From: Halopiger djelfimassiliensis
GTDB lineage: Archaea; Halobacteriota; Halobacteria; Halobacteriales; Natrialbaceae
Reading direction: 5' to 3'
DNA: 64,000 bases
Assembly: GCF_000455365.1 (NCBI RefSeq)
Contig: NZ_HG315684.1
Location: forward strand, 1,011,060-1,075,059
Numbering within the stretch: position 1 is the stretch's first letter; each line of letters opens with the position of its first letter. The notes beneath the pieces were generated by a model that was not told the DNA's origin, ran no database searches, and was given only the letters and a program-made list of their open reading frames with translations. A program made the position numbers and the translations under genes. Below, piece after piece: positions 18,670 through 26,885 of the stretch.

Positions 18670-19971
18670 ATGCGGTTATCCACCGCCGTTACACTCGCCC
18701 TCACAGCCCTCTTCGTTACGTCTACAGTGGGGGCGGTGGCCGTCACAGCTACCCCGACGTCAACGGCGACTGCGTCCGTCCAGACGTCGGAACCGCCCCT
18801 CGAATCGGAACCGGCGGTCGCTCCGCCCACATCCCCGCTTTCCCCCGCGGAGCCAGCGACAGTCAGGTCCCCGACGATGACAGCATCGTCCGGACAGTCC
18901 GTCCTCGAGCCAGCTGACCCGAAAACGGTGTTCCGGATCAACGTCAGCGCCGATGGCGACGCACGATGGTATATAGAGACACGGTTTCGCCTGACCGATG
19001 ACGACGACACGGAACTGTTCTTCGAGTACGCGGACGCGGTCATCGCTGGCAACCGCGATGTCGAATACGACACCCGACAGTTCGATCCGTGGGTCACTCA
19101 CGCGAAACGGGAAACCGGACGCGAGATGTCGATCGTGGACGCGGGGTGGGAGCAACCAAAAACCGTCGAACCCGACCCGGAGACGGAGCCGGACAACGAG
19201 GACCTCCGGATCGGCGTGATCTCCTACTCGTTTACCTGGACGAACTTCGCGACCGCGGACGACGACCGGGTCTATTTCGGTGACGCGTTCCGCAAAGACG
19301 ACGGAACGTGGATGGGGCTGTCCTCGGATCAGCGACTGGTCGTCGAATCGCCGCCCAACTACGGCCTCGAGACCCCGACCCAACTCGTCTGGGACGGCCC
19401 ACACCAGTTCGAGGCCGACGAACTCGAGATCGTGTTCCTCCGGGGGGCCGGTAACTCGCTCTTACAGGGGACTGGCTGGCTACTTGCCGGCACGCTCGTC
19501 GCCCTGGCCGCCGGAATGGGCGCGTATCTGGCGTATCGCTATCTGCGGGGCTCTGACGCCGACGTCGAACTCCCACTCGAGCGGCTTCCGATCGGCGGGT
19601 CGGTATCGGACGAAGCCGAGACCGGCAATGGCACCGACTCGAGGACCGAAGACGCGACACCCGCGGGATCGGAACCGGCCGACGCGGCCGCCGGTTCCGA
19701 CGAATCAGCCGCCCACCTCGGGTACGACGAATCGGTCGACGAGGAGATCGATCCCGAACTGTTGAGCGACGAGGAGCGCGTTCACCGGCTTCTCAAGCAA
19801 AACGGCGGGCGGATGAAACAGGCGAATATCGTCACCGAAACCGGCTGGTCCAACGCCAAGGTCTCGCAGTTGCTCTCCCAGATGGACGAGGACGGCGAGA
19901 TCGAGAAACTCCGAATCGGGCGCGAGAACCTCATCACGCTGCCCGAAGTGGATCCGACCGAGATCGACTAA
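18670..19971 (+). CDS. Membrane-anchored winged-helix regulator with secreted sensor domain
   Basis: A 433-residue protein. A signal peptide (MRLSTAVTLALTALFV) is followed by a Thr/Ser/Pro-rich linker. An extracellular beta domain (residues about 90-260, including YIETRFRLTDDDDTELFFEY) comes next, then one membrane helix (LLAGTLVALAAGMGAYLAYR). An acidic linker leads to a C-terminal winged helix (LKQNGGRMKQANIVTETGWS). This is the haloarchaeal layout of an outside sensor wired to a cytoplasmic DNA-binding domain (called DUF7345/DUF7343 in my memory). ATG 18670 is chosen over an upstream in-frame ATG because it begins the signal peptide. It lies divergent to the secreted protein at 17304-18527. 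Confidence 0.8.
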   Translation: MRLSTAVTLALTALFVTSTVGAVAVTATPTSTATASVQTSEPPLESEPAVAPPTSPLSPAEPATVRSPTMTASSGQSVLEPADPKTVFRINVSADGDARWYIETRFRLTDDDDTELFFEYADAVIAGNRDVEYDTRQFDPWVTHAKRETGREMSIVDAGWEQPKTVEPDPETEPDNEDLRIGVISYSFTWTNFATADDDRVYFGDAFRKDDGTWMGLSSDQRLVVESPPNYGLETPTQLVWDGPHQFEADELEIVFLRGAGNSLLQGTGWLLAGTLVALAAGMGAYLAYRYLRGSDADVELPLERLPIGGSVSDEAETGNGTDSRTEDATPAGSEPADAAAGSDESAAHLGYDESVDEEIDPELLSDEERVHRLLKQNGGRMKQANIVTETGWSNAKVSQLLSQMDEDGEIEKLRIGRENLITLPEVDPTEID

Positions 19972-20040
19972 TCGAGCTCGGCGGCGTTCATCCGGAACTG
20001 CTCGAATATCCGAGACGGAGCCGGTCGCCGGCGATATCTA

Positions 20041-20413
20041 CAGGCTGAGTAGGGCGAGTGCCTCGGGGCTTGACCTAGAGAGTGAAGCCGGTCAAAGGGA
20101 GTAACTTCTCCTCTCTCGTATCGTAGTTTAACGACCGTGACGTGGGTGAAAGACCGTAATCCGAAGCGGTCGTTCGGAGGTTTGGCAATGCGACTCCTCT
20201 CAACACCCTGCTACGGCAGGTGAGACGGGTGTTGTCGGGTCGTGGTGGAGCGACCGACCCTCACGGCCACCAGCGAGGTGTTCGGGTGTTAATGCCAACC
20301 GACCTCAACGGGGAAAGTCGAGGGGAAGTAAATTCGCCTGCGTCCGCCCGCCTATTTCTGGGCGCTCGGACAAAACGGTGAAGCCTCGGGGCTTGTCCCC
20401 GAGGTACTTCACC
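20041..20413 (+). ncRNA. Structured RNA region, probable orphan right end/omega-RNA of an IS200/IS605-type element
   Basis: No convincing protein is encoded here, but the + strand can fold extensively. Helices include ACGACCG (20131) with CGGTCGT (20167); CAACACCC (20201) with GGGTGTTG (20227) enclosing CTGC-TACG-GCAG; GTCCG (20342) with CGGAC (20367); and a final near-perfect hairpin 20377-20413 with 15 bp. The motif GCCTCGGGGCTTG occurs near both ends (20060 and 20383). The last hairpin and the general style match the 3' region of haloarchaeal IS1341/TnpB elements, where the guide-bearing omega-RNA is made. No tnpB frame remains, so it is an orphan or a non-autonomous derivative. Confidence 0.55.
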
Positions 20414-20589
20414 GGCCGTTGCTCGTGGTCCGAACGTTCGAGAGCGTCCGGTAACCGCCGAAACCCGTTTTTGAGTCCGTTGCTTCGAATCGAATACCTC
20501 GAAACGCGACGGTTGACGATCACCGTAGAGATGCGGCGCTGCAAGGCGAGAGGCCGACTTTTGGCAGCGGTCCTCCCCCGCAGTTCAGC
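20414..20589. other. No gene seen between the structured region and the Tat protein gene
   Basis: The only open frames are Arg/Ser-rich and lack haloarchaeal codon bias. The stretch just after the hairpin at 20413 would be the guide/flank if the element is an omega-RNA locus. Nothing else recognisable. Confidence 0.4.
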
Positions 20590-20985
20590 TCATACCCACA
20601 GTGACACTTGTGCCGGTGATTGCGAGACGTAGGCCCATACCGTATCTTCAGCACCATCTATGTGGAGCGTTTTGCTTATGCCGAGCGGGTTCGTATCGAC
20701 GGAGATATACGGCGTCTCCTGCTCGAAATCAGGCTTTGTATCCTGGAACCACAGTTTCACCGTTGCGGGTTCATCGAATTCCTCGCCGATCGCCTGGAAG
20801 AACGCGGTTTCGAACGGATCCGTTCTGCTAGCTGCATCCCAGTCACCCGGTTCTAGCGTCGTGTCGAGGACGAATTCGCCGTCGTCCTCGTCTGCGGAAG
20901 CCGTGCTCGCGAGTCCGCCAAGCGTTGCAATTCCGATGCCGCTCGTCCGGATCAGCTTTCGACGGGATATCCTATTTCCGACCAT
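20590..20985 (-). CDS. Small Tat-exported protein of unknown function
   Basis: A 131-residue protein with a twin-arginine signal (SRRKLIRTSGIGIATLGGLA) and probable cleavage after ASTASA. There is no lipobox Cys, so the mature domain (about 100 residues, acidic, starting DEDDGEFVLD) is probably released or loosely bound outside. It contains KLWFQDTKPDFEQETPYISV and ends QSPAQVSLWV. Family not recognised. A TATA block (minus AAATATTTATTTC, about 21007-21019) lies 26 nt before the ATG. It follows the structured region at 20041-20413. Confidence 0.7.
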   Translation of the reverse strand: MVGNRISRRKLIRTSGIGIATLGGLASTASADEDDGEFVLDTTLEPGDWDAASRTDPFETAFFQAIGEEFDEPATVKLWFQDTKPDFEQETPYISVDTNPLGISKTLHIDGAEDTVWAYVSQSPAQVSLWV

Positions 20986-21163
20986 GTAATTATGATATAT
21001 TCTTTGAAATAAATATTTTTCCCAGTATCCTACGTGATTTTACTGTGCCATCTTCGCACAGCGTTGTCAACCCCCGTCGTCCGGATACTGCTCGACGGTC
21101 TCCACGGCCGCTTCGTTCGCTTCGGAGACGCTCCATCGAAAAGATCGCCCACGGTCCGACCCC

Positions 21164-22159
21164 CTACGCTAACGGCGTCCGCTCGACCACTTGCCCGTCG
21201 TAGCTCGGATACTGCTCGACGATTTCGCCGTCCTCGAGATCGCCCTCCTCGATCATCTCCTCGAGCAGCCACCAGGCGACCTCGACGTGGTTCGATTTGA
21301 CGGTGTAGAACTCGTCGGGAACGCCGAGTTCTTCGAAGCGCTCCGGATCGGCGTAGGTCTTGCCGTAGACGAGCGTCCCGTCGTCGGTGACGTCGTCGAA
21401 CTCCCGGCGGACGTTCCGTGCCATCCGCTTTAGTCGACGGCGGTGCTGGGCGGCGTCCTTGAACACCGAGGTACAGAAATAAACCTTCTCGTGGTCGCCC
21501 ATGATGTCGAGGATATCCTCGCGGGAGCCGTCGACGGCGCTCATGTGGCCGTCCTTGAGTTCGTACCCCTGTTCCTGCATCCGGCGGTAGTTCCCCTGTG
21601 ACATCTCGAACTCGTTGACGTTACAGAACTCGGCTGCCCCCTCGTCTAAGAACTCGAGGAACTCCACCTCGGCGCGAATGCCGGGGATCTCGAACGCGGG
21701 TGTCAGTCCTTCTTCACGGGCGATATACAGGATATCCTCCCACTCGGTACCGTGGAGGTCGCCCCACTGTTCGTACGGCGGATGGAAACGGATCTCGTCG
21801 AGTCCGGCCGCCGAAAGGCGGCGCATGTTCTCGCGGCCGCCGGTGATGCCGGTATAGAGGTGCGTGTGGTGGTCCTGACCGAACTCGTCTTTGAGCAAGG
21901 ACAGGTAGTGACAGGTCCGGTCGAGGGCTTCCTGGGGTTCGCCACCGGTGATCGATGTCCCGAGCGCGTCCATCCGCTTTGCCTCGGTAATGACGTCCTC
22001 GTCGTTTTCGACGAGTCGCTCGTTGGCGTAGACGTCGGTGACGTTCTTGCGGTTCTCACCGAGCGGGCAGTAAAAGCAGTCGCGCTGGTCACAGTACCCG
22101 TAAACGAAAAGGACCATCTTGCCGCCTTTCGCGCACTGCTCACAGCCCTTCGAGATCAT
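21164..22159 (-). CDS. Radical SAM protein with CX4CX2C cluster motif
   Basis: A 331-residue protein with the radical SAM layout: cluster-binding loop CDQRDCFYC at residues 23-31, a GGEPQEAL stretch for SAM binding, then LYTGITGGRENM and IRFHPPYEQW strand-end motifs of the half-barrel. The Cys spacing is CX4CX2C rather than the usual CX3CX2C. Two further Cys (C6, C9) precede it. Substrate unknown; I recall such proteins only as predicted radical SAM enzymes in haloarchaea. It is divergent to the DUF373 gene. Confidence 0.82.
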   Translation of the reverse strand: MISKGCEQCAKGGKMVLFVYGYCDQRDCFYCPLGENRKNVTDVYANERLVENDEDVITEAKRMDALGTSITGGEPQEALDRTCHYLSLLKDEFGQDHHTHLYTGITGGRENMRRLSAAGLDEIRFHPPYEQWGDLHGTEWEDILYIAREEGLTPAFEIPGIRAEVEFLEFLDEGAAEFCNVNEFEMSQGNYRRMQEQGYELKDGHMSAVDGSREDILDIMGDHEKVYFCTSVFKDAAQHRRRLKRMARNVRREFDDVTDDGTLVYGKTYADPERFEELGVPDEFYTVKSNHVEVAWWLLEEMIEEGDLEDGEIVEQYPSYDGQVVERTPLA

Positions 22160-22216
22160 TCGAGCGTGTATACTGGGCCGAGCCTCAAAAGCCGTGCGAA
22201 ACCGCTCGCGTGCCGA

Positions 22217-22312
22217 TCAGTCCGTCAGCGACGCATCGATCAGGTCGCCGCCGCCGTAGGGTCGGCCGGTTTCGTCGTCCCAGAAGAACGAAATACTACG
22301 GCGTGCAACCAC
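22217..22312 (-). CDS. Possible 31-residue microprotein (low confidence)
   Basis: A GTG-started frame (22310-22312) reads VVARRSISFFWDDETGRPYG and on to DASLTD and a stop at 22217-22219. Residue composition and third-base GC look genuine. It lies head-to-head with the DUF373 gene, ending 7 bp before its ATG. It could equally be chance or the tail of a longer degraded gene. Confidence 0.25.
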   Translation of the reverse strand: MVARRSISFFWDDETGRPYGGGDLIDASLTD

Positions 22313-22318
22313 GAAGCG

Positions 22319-23446
22319 ATGCTGCTGGTCCTGTGTGTCGACCTCGACGACGACCTCGGTCGAAAAACCGGCTTCTCGACGCCGGTCATCGGCCGCGAGC
22401 CAGTCGAGGAGGCTGCCGTCGCCCTCGCGACCGCGGATCCGGAAGACTCGGACGTGAACGTCATCTTTCAGGGGCTGCACGTCTACGACGACCTCGACGA
22501 ACGCGACGAAAGCGTCGAGGTCGCCGTCGTGACCGGCAACGACGAGGGCGACGTCAACGCCAATCGCGAGGTCGGCGACGAGGTCGATACCGTTCTCGCG
22601 AGCCTCTCGACCGCCGAGGACGTGACCGTACTCGTCGTCACCGACGGGGCACAGGACGAATCCGTCATCCCGATCATCCGCTCGCGCGTCCCCATCGACG
22701 GCGTCCGCCGGGTCGTCGTCCGGCAGGCCCAGAACCTCGAGTCGATGTACTACACGATCAAACAGGTCCTCGACGACCCCGAAACCCGCGGAACGGTGTT
22801 GATCCCGCTGGGTATTCTCCTGTTGATCTACCCGCTCGCGCTGATCGGCAGCGCCCTCGAGATGCCCGGATTCGTTCTCGGGACGACGTCGGCCCTGCTC
22901 GGGCTCTATCTCATCTCGCGCGGACTCGGACTCGGCGACCGACTCGATACGGCCGTCGAGCGCGCGCGCCGCTCGCTGTACGCCGGTCGGACGACGCTGC
23001 TCGCGTACGTCGTCGCCGCCGCGCTGTTCGTCCTCGGCGGCGTGAGCGGGATGAACACCCTCGACGCAATCGAAGCATCGACCGCCGGCGAGGTCAGCGT
23101 CCCCGTCATGCTCGCCGCACTCGTGTTCGGCTCGATCCAGTGGCTCGCGGCCGCGGGTGTGACGACCAGCCTCGGACAGATCACCGACGAGTACATCGCG
23201 GGGACGCTCGAGTGGCGGTACCTCAACGCGCCGTTTTACGTCGTCTCGATCGCGATCGTGTTGTACGCGGTCAGCGCTTTCTTCCTCGATCTGGTCGACG
23301 TGAGCTATCTCGCGACGGCACTGACCGCCGGCACGCTGCTCGGTATCGCCAGCACGCTCGCGTTTGCCGTCCTCGAATCACGATACACGGAGGATACCGA
23401 TCCGGACGCCGACTCCGAGGGACCGCACCAGATCGACAACGCCTGA
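22319..23446 (+). CDS. DUF373 family membrane protein
   Basis: A 375-residue protein. The N-terminal 150 residues form a soluble Rossmann-like domain (MLLVLCVDLDDDLGRKTGFS; VTVLVVTDGAQDESVIPI; VVRQAQNLESMYYTIKQVL). About six membrane helices follow from LIPLGILLLIYPLALIGSAL onward, with an acidic tail. This matches the archaeal DUF373 family, which has no assigned function. The ATG at 22319 is chosen because it begins the conserved LLVLCVDLDDD strand. Neighbours are a divergent radical SAM gene and a convergent prenyl synthase, without an obvious link. Confidence 0.85.
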   Translation: MLLVLCVDLDDDLGRKTGFSTPVIGREPVEEAAVALATADPEDSDVNVIFQGLHVYDDLDERDESVEVAVVTGNDEGDVNANREVGDEVDTVLASLSTAEDVTVLVVTDGAQDESVIPIIRSRVPIDGVRRVVVRQAQNLESMYYTIKQVLDDPETRGTVLIPLGILLLIYPLALIGSALEMPGFVLGTTSALLGLYLISRGLGLGDRLDTAVERARRSLYAGRTTLLAYVVAAALFVLGGVSGMNTLDAIEASTAGEVSVPVMLAALVFGSIQWLAAAGVTTSLGQITDEYIAGTLEWRYLNAPFYVVSIAIVLYAVSAFFLDLVDVSYLATALTAGTLLGIASTLAFAVLESRYTEDTDPDADSEGPHQIDNA

Positions 23447-23504
23447 CCCGCGGCTGGTCGTCCGAACGGCAGTCGGTCGGTCCGATCGAGCGCTGGTTCG
23501 GCAC

Positions 23505-24347
23505 CTACCGGTCGCGTTCGACGACGAACTCCGCCAACTCGAGCAGGTACTCCTCGGCTTCGGGGTCGGCTACCTCGACCCGGTCGAGGGCATCGATCGC
23601 GCTGTCGGCTTCGGCCCGGGCGCGAGCGTTTGCCTCTTGGGGCGTGAGATCGGTCACCTGTACCACCGACGGGCGCTCGAGGGCGGCGTCGTGTCCGGTC
23701 GGCTTCCCGAGGTCGTCGGCGTCGGCGACCGCGTCCAGAACGTCGTCTCTGATCTGGAAGGCGATGCCGACCCGTTCGGCGTACTCGCCGAGCGCTTCGA
23801 CGGTGACGGGATCCGAATCCGCCGCGATCGCCCCGAGTTCGGCCGCGGCCCGAAAGAGCGCGCCGGTCTTGCGCCGTGCGAGGGTCATATACTCCGATTC
23901 GCTTTCCGGTCTGGCCGAGAGTTCGGTCGCCTCGCCGATCCCGAGTTCGACCATCGCCTCGGCGACGACGCGAGTCGCGTCCGGATCCGCCGAAAACAGT
24001 GCGAACGCTTCCCCGAGCAAGCCGTCGCTCGTGATAAGCGCCGGGCCGTGGCCGAACTCGGCCCACGCGCTGGTCGTGCCGCGCCGTAGCTCCGATCGAT
24101 CGATGATGTCGTCGACGACGAGCGAGGCGGTGTGGACGAGTTCGATCCCGACGCCGAAGTCGACGGCCTCCTCTGCCGTCCCGCCGACGGTCTCGCAGGC
24201 GAGGATCGTGACCATCGGTCGGACGCGTTTCCCCCCCGAAAGCGCCGCGTGACGAATCTCATCGCTGAGCGTCTGGGGATCGACCCCGTCGACGACTTCG
24301 ACGAGACGCTCCTCGATCAGCGTCCGTCGGCGCTCCAGCAGTTCCAT
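23505..24347 (-). CDS. Polyprenyl (geranylgeranyl-type) diphosphate synthase
   Basis: A 280-residue trans-prenyltransferase with the GGKRVRPM motif, first Asp-rich motif DDIID (in ELVHTASLVVDDIIDRSELR) and second Asp-rich motif DDVLD. It condenses isopentenyl diphosphate onto allylic diphosphates, feeding archaeal lipids or quinone tails. It is shorter than typical geranylgeranyl diphosphate synthases (about 330-350 residues), so chain length is uncertain. ATG 24347 is preferred to the GTG one codon earlier. It converges with the DUF373 gene. Confidence 0.88.
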   Translation of the reverse strand: MELLERRRTLIEERLVEVVDGVDPQTLSDEIRHAALSGGKRVRPMVTILACETVGGTAEEAVDFGVGIELVHTASLVVDDIIDRSELRRGTTSAWAEFGHGPALITSDGLLGEAFALFSADPDATRVVAEAMVELGIGEATELSARPESESEYMTLARRKTGALFRAAAELGAIAADSDPVTVEALGEYAERVGIAFQIRDDVLDAVADADDLGKPTGHDAALERPSVVQVTDLTPQEANARARAEADSAIDALDRVEVADPEAEEYLLELAEFVVERDR

Positions 24348-24416
24348 CACCCGCGCTTAGGATGGGGACAAAAAGTACGTGACGGTTACGAGCCGACGAT
24401 GACCGCGTCTCCGTCG

Positions 24417-26885
24417 TTACTCCTCGTCGATCTGGTTGAACGAGAACGACTCGTCGGCAGCGTCACCGTCGTCCGGATCGTCGGCGTCAGCGGCGTCGCC
24501 GTCCGATTCGTCCACCACGCCACCATCGTTCGACTCCGGCGTCTCCGCCGTCTCGTCGACGATCGTCCGTCCGGCGGACTCGTCTGCACCGGCACTTCCC
24601 TCGTCGTCCCCGTCCGCGTCGACGGCCGTCTCGTCGAACTCGAGAGCCGGGTCGGGGTCGTCGGCGGCCCACTCGTCTTCCCGGTCGGTTTCGAAGTGTT
24701 CGAGCGTCTCGCTCAACTGGGCGGCCTGGTCGGCGAGGGAGCTCGCGCTCTCGGAGACCTCCGAGAGGGCCGACGTCTGTTCTTCGGCCGCCGCGGCGAC
24801 ACGCTGGGATTCCGACGCCGTCGATTCGGAGATGTCGGTCGCCGACGACACCATCGCCACGACTTCCTGCGTGGCTGCGGCCTGTTGTTCGGTCGCGGCG
24901 GAGATCTCCTGAACGCCCTCGTTGGTCCGGTCGGCGTAATCGGCGATCTCGTCGAGCGCTTCCGCCGCGTTTTCGACCGAATCGACGTGTTCGGAGATCC
25001 GATCCGCGGTCCGCTGAACCTCCGTCGCCGTCCGTTCGGTCTGTTCGTCGATCCGTTCTAACCGCTGTTCGATGTCCTCGGCGGTCGATTTCGTGTCCGC
25101 GGCGAGCTCTTTGACCTGTTTCGCGACGGCACCGAACCCGTCACCTTCCCCGCTCCCGCGGGAGGCTTCGATGTTGGCGTTCAGCGCGAGCATGTTCGTC
25201 TCGCGGGCGACCTCGCTGATGAACTCGACCAGTTCGTCGATCTGGGCCATCTCCTCCTCGAGGGCTTCGATCGCCTCGACGGCCTCGGTCGATTCGGATT
25301 CGATCTCGTGCATCCCCTCGATGGCTTCCTGGGCCGCTTCGCGACCGGTTCGGCCCGTCTCCGCGGTCCGTTCGGCGATATCGGCGACCTCGTTCGAGGA
25401 GGCCGCGATCTGTTCGGTCGTCGTCGAGAGTCCGCTCATCTCGTTGGCAACCGACTGGAGGTTCTCGTTCTGGCGATCCGCGCCGTCGGAGATCTCCTGA
25501 ATGGATTCGGACACCTGCTGGGATGCGGATCGCACTTCCTCGCTCGAGGCAGTGACCTGCTCCGAGGCGGCCGCGACGTCGTTTGCGAAGGCCTTGACGT
25601 CGGCGGTCGTCTCCTCGAGTTCCTCGAGCATCGCGTTGAACGCGAGCGCGATGTCGGTCATCGCCTCGTTGTCGCTTTCGGGATCGAGCCGCTGGGTCAG
25701 ATCGCCCTCGGCACACTCCTCCATCACCGCCCGGTACTCCTCGGCTTTTCGCTCGAGGTGGCGGTTCATCGCCTCGGTCTCGGCGCGGGCTTGCTCGGCG
25801 TCCTCACGAGCGGCTTCCGCCTCTTCGATCTGGGCGCGAAGCGAGTTTCGCATGCTGTCGAAGCCGTCGTACAGCCGCCCGATCTCGTCGACGCGGTTCG
25901 TCTCGAGGTCGACCTCGAGATTCCCGGACTCCATCTCGGCCGTCCGATCGCGTAACTCGGCCAGCGGGACGACCGTCTGGCGACCGAGAACGACACCGAC
26001 GATCCCGAGCGCAACCAGACTCACGAACACCATCGTGATGACGTTCATCCCGACGTCGTTCGCGACGCCGTAGGCCTCTTCGGTGGGAACGGTCGTGACC
26101 GCGACCCACTCCGTGTCACCGACCGGCACGTACGCCTGAACGACATCGGCGTTCTCGGTGCGGGTCAGTCGACCGCCGATCGCCGTCTCGATCGCGTCCT
26201 CGTCAGTCGACATCTGTTCGGTCTGTAACACCGGGTTGCCGTCCCTGTCGACGATCGCCGTCGAACCGGCCGCCCCTTCCTGATGGAGCTGACTGACGCG
26301 GTACTCGAGGGTCCCGATAACGACGATGGCGCGATCGTCGCGCTCGGAGACCGGACTGGCGAAGGCCATCACCTGGTCGTCGAGCGTCGACGACTCGTAG
26401 GCCTGCTCCGAATTCCAGACTGCCTCGTCGAACCGGAGTTCGTCGTCGAAGTCGGTGTCGGTCCACGGATCCTCGACGTCGGAAAGCGACTTGCCGCGGA
26501 ACTGGGACGCCGTACTCGTGACGATCTCGCCGTTTTCGGTGTCGACGTAGTGGATCGCCCGCACGTCGACGCCCATTCGCGCCTGATCTTCGACGATCCG
26601 CGCCTGAATCGCCTGTGGGTCGTCCTCCTGTAACACCGGCGAAGCCGACGCGGTCCGCGTCTGGACGCGCATGCTCTCGACCCACTCGCCGATCGCGTCC
26701 GCTTGCATCTCCGCGGTCGACTCGAGTTGTTCGTTCGAGTCGCTCCGGACCATCTCGTCGATTTCGACGTAACTCACGAAGCCGACCGCCCCGATCACCA
26801 GGACGACCGCCAGAATCGAGATGACGAACTTGAAGAGATAGCGACTCCTGATGAACGAGGGGACGAGTTTCGATAGCACCGACAT
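24417..26885 (-). CDS. Methyl-accepting chemotaxis transducer (BasT/CosT-like halobacterial transducer)
   Basis: An 822-residue protein. A first membrane helix (FVISILAVVLVIGAVGFVSY) is followed by an extracellular Cache-like sensor of about 240 residues. Then come a second helix (MVFVSLVALGIVGVVLG), HAMP domains and a long coiled-coil signalling domain. Its tip reads ETNMLALNANIEASRGSGEG near residues 555-580. The C-terminus is very acidic. Its ATG overlaps the stop of the substrate-binding protein by one base (TAATG), as in the halobacterial BasB-BasT and CosB-CosT pairs. It probably relays binding-protein occupancy to CheA; the ligand is inferred to be an amino acid or similar. Confidence 0.92.
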   Translation of the reverse strand: MSVLSKLVPSFIRSRYLFKFVISILAVVLVIGAVGFVSYVEIDEMVRSDSNEQLESTAEMQADAIGEWVESMRVQTRTASASPVLQEDDPQAIQARIVEDQARMGVDVRAIHYVDTENGEIVTSTASQFRGKSLSDVEDPWTDTDFDDELRFDEAVWNSEQAYESSTLDDQVMAFASPVSERDDRAIVVIGTLEYRVSQLHQEGAAGSTAIVDRDGNPVLQTEQMSTDEDAIETAIGGRLTRTENADVVQAYVPVGDTEWVAVTTVPTEEAYGVANDVGMNVITMVFVSLVALGIVGVVLGRQTVVPLAELRDRTAEMESGNLEVDLETNRVDEIGRLYDGFDSMRNSLRAQIEEAEAAREDAEQARAETEAMNRHLERKAEEYRAVMEECAEGDLTQRLDPESDNEAMTDIALAFNAMLEELEETTADVKAFANDVAAASEQVTASSEEVRSASQQVSESIQEISDGADRQNENLQSVANEMSGLSTTTEQIAASSNEVADIAERTAETGRTGREAAQEAIEGMHEIESESTEAVEAIEALEEEMAQIDELVEFISEVARETNMLALNANIEASRGSGEGDGFGAVAKQVKELAADTKSTAEDIEQRLERIDEQTERTATEVQRTADRISEHVDSVENAAEALDEIADYADRTNEGVQEISAATEQQAAATQEVVAMVSSATDISESTASESQRVAAAAEEQTSALSEVSESASSLADQAAQLSETLEHFETDREDEWAADDPDPALEFDETAVDADGDDEGSAGADESAGRTIVDETAETPESNDGGVVDESDGDAADADDPDDGDAADESFSFNQIDEE

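Noticed and set aside
24436..26073. Ser- or Arg-rich + strand frames opposite the chemotaxis transducer
   Set aside because: Compositional shadows of the coiled-coil-rich transducer; no domain or start signal.
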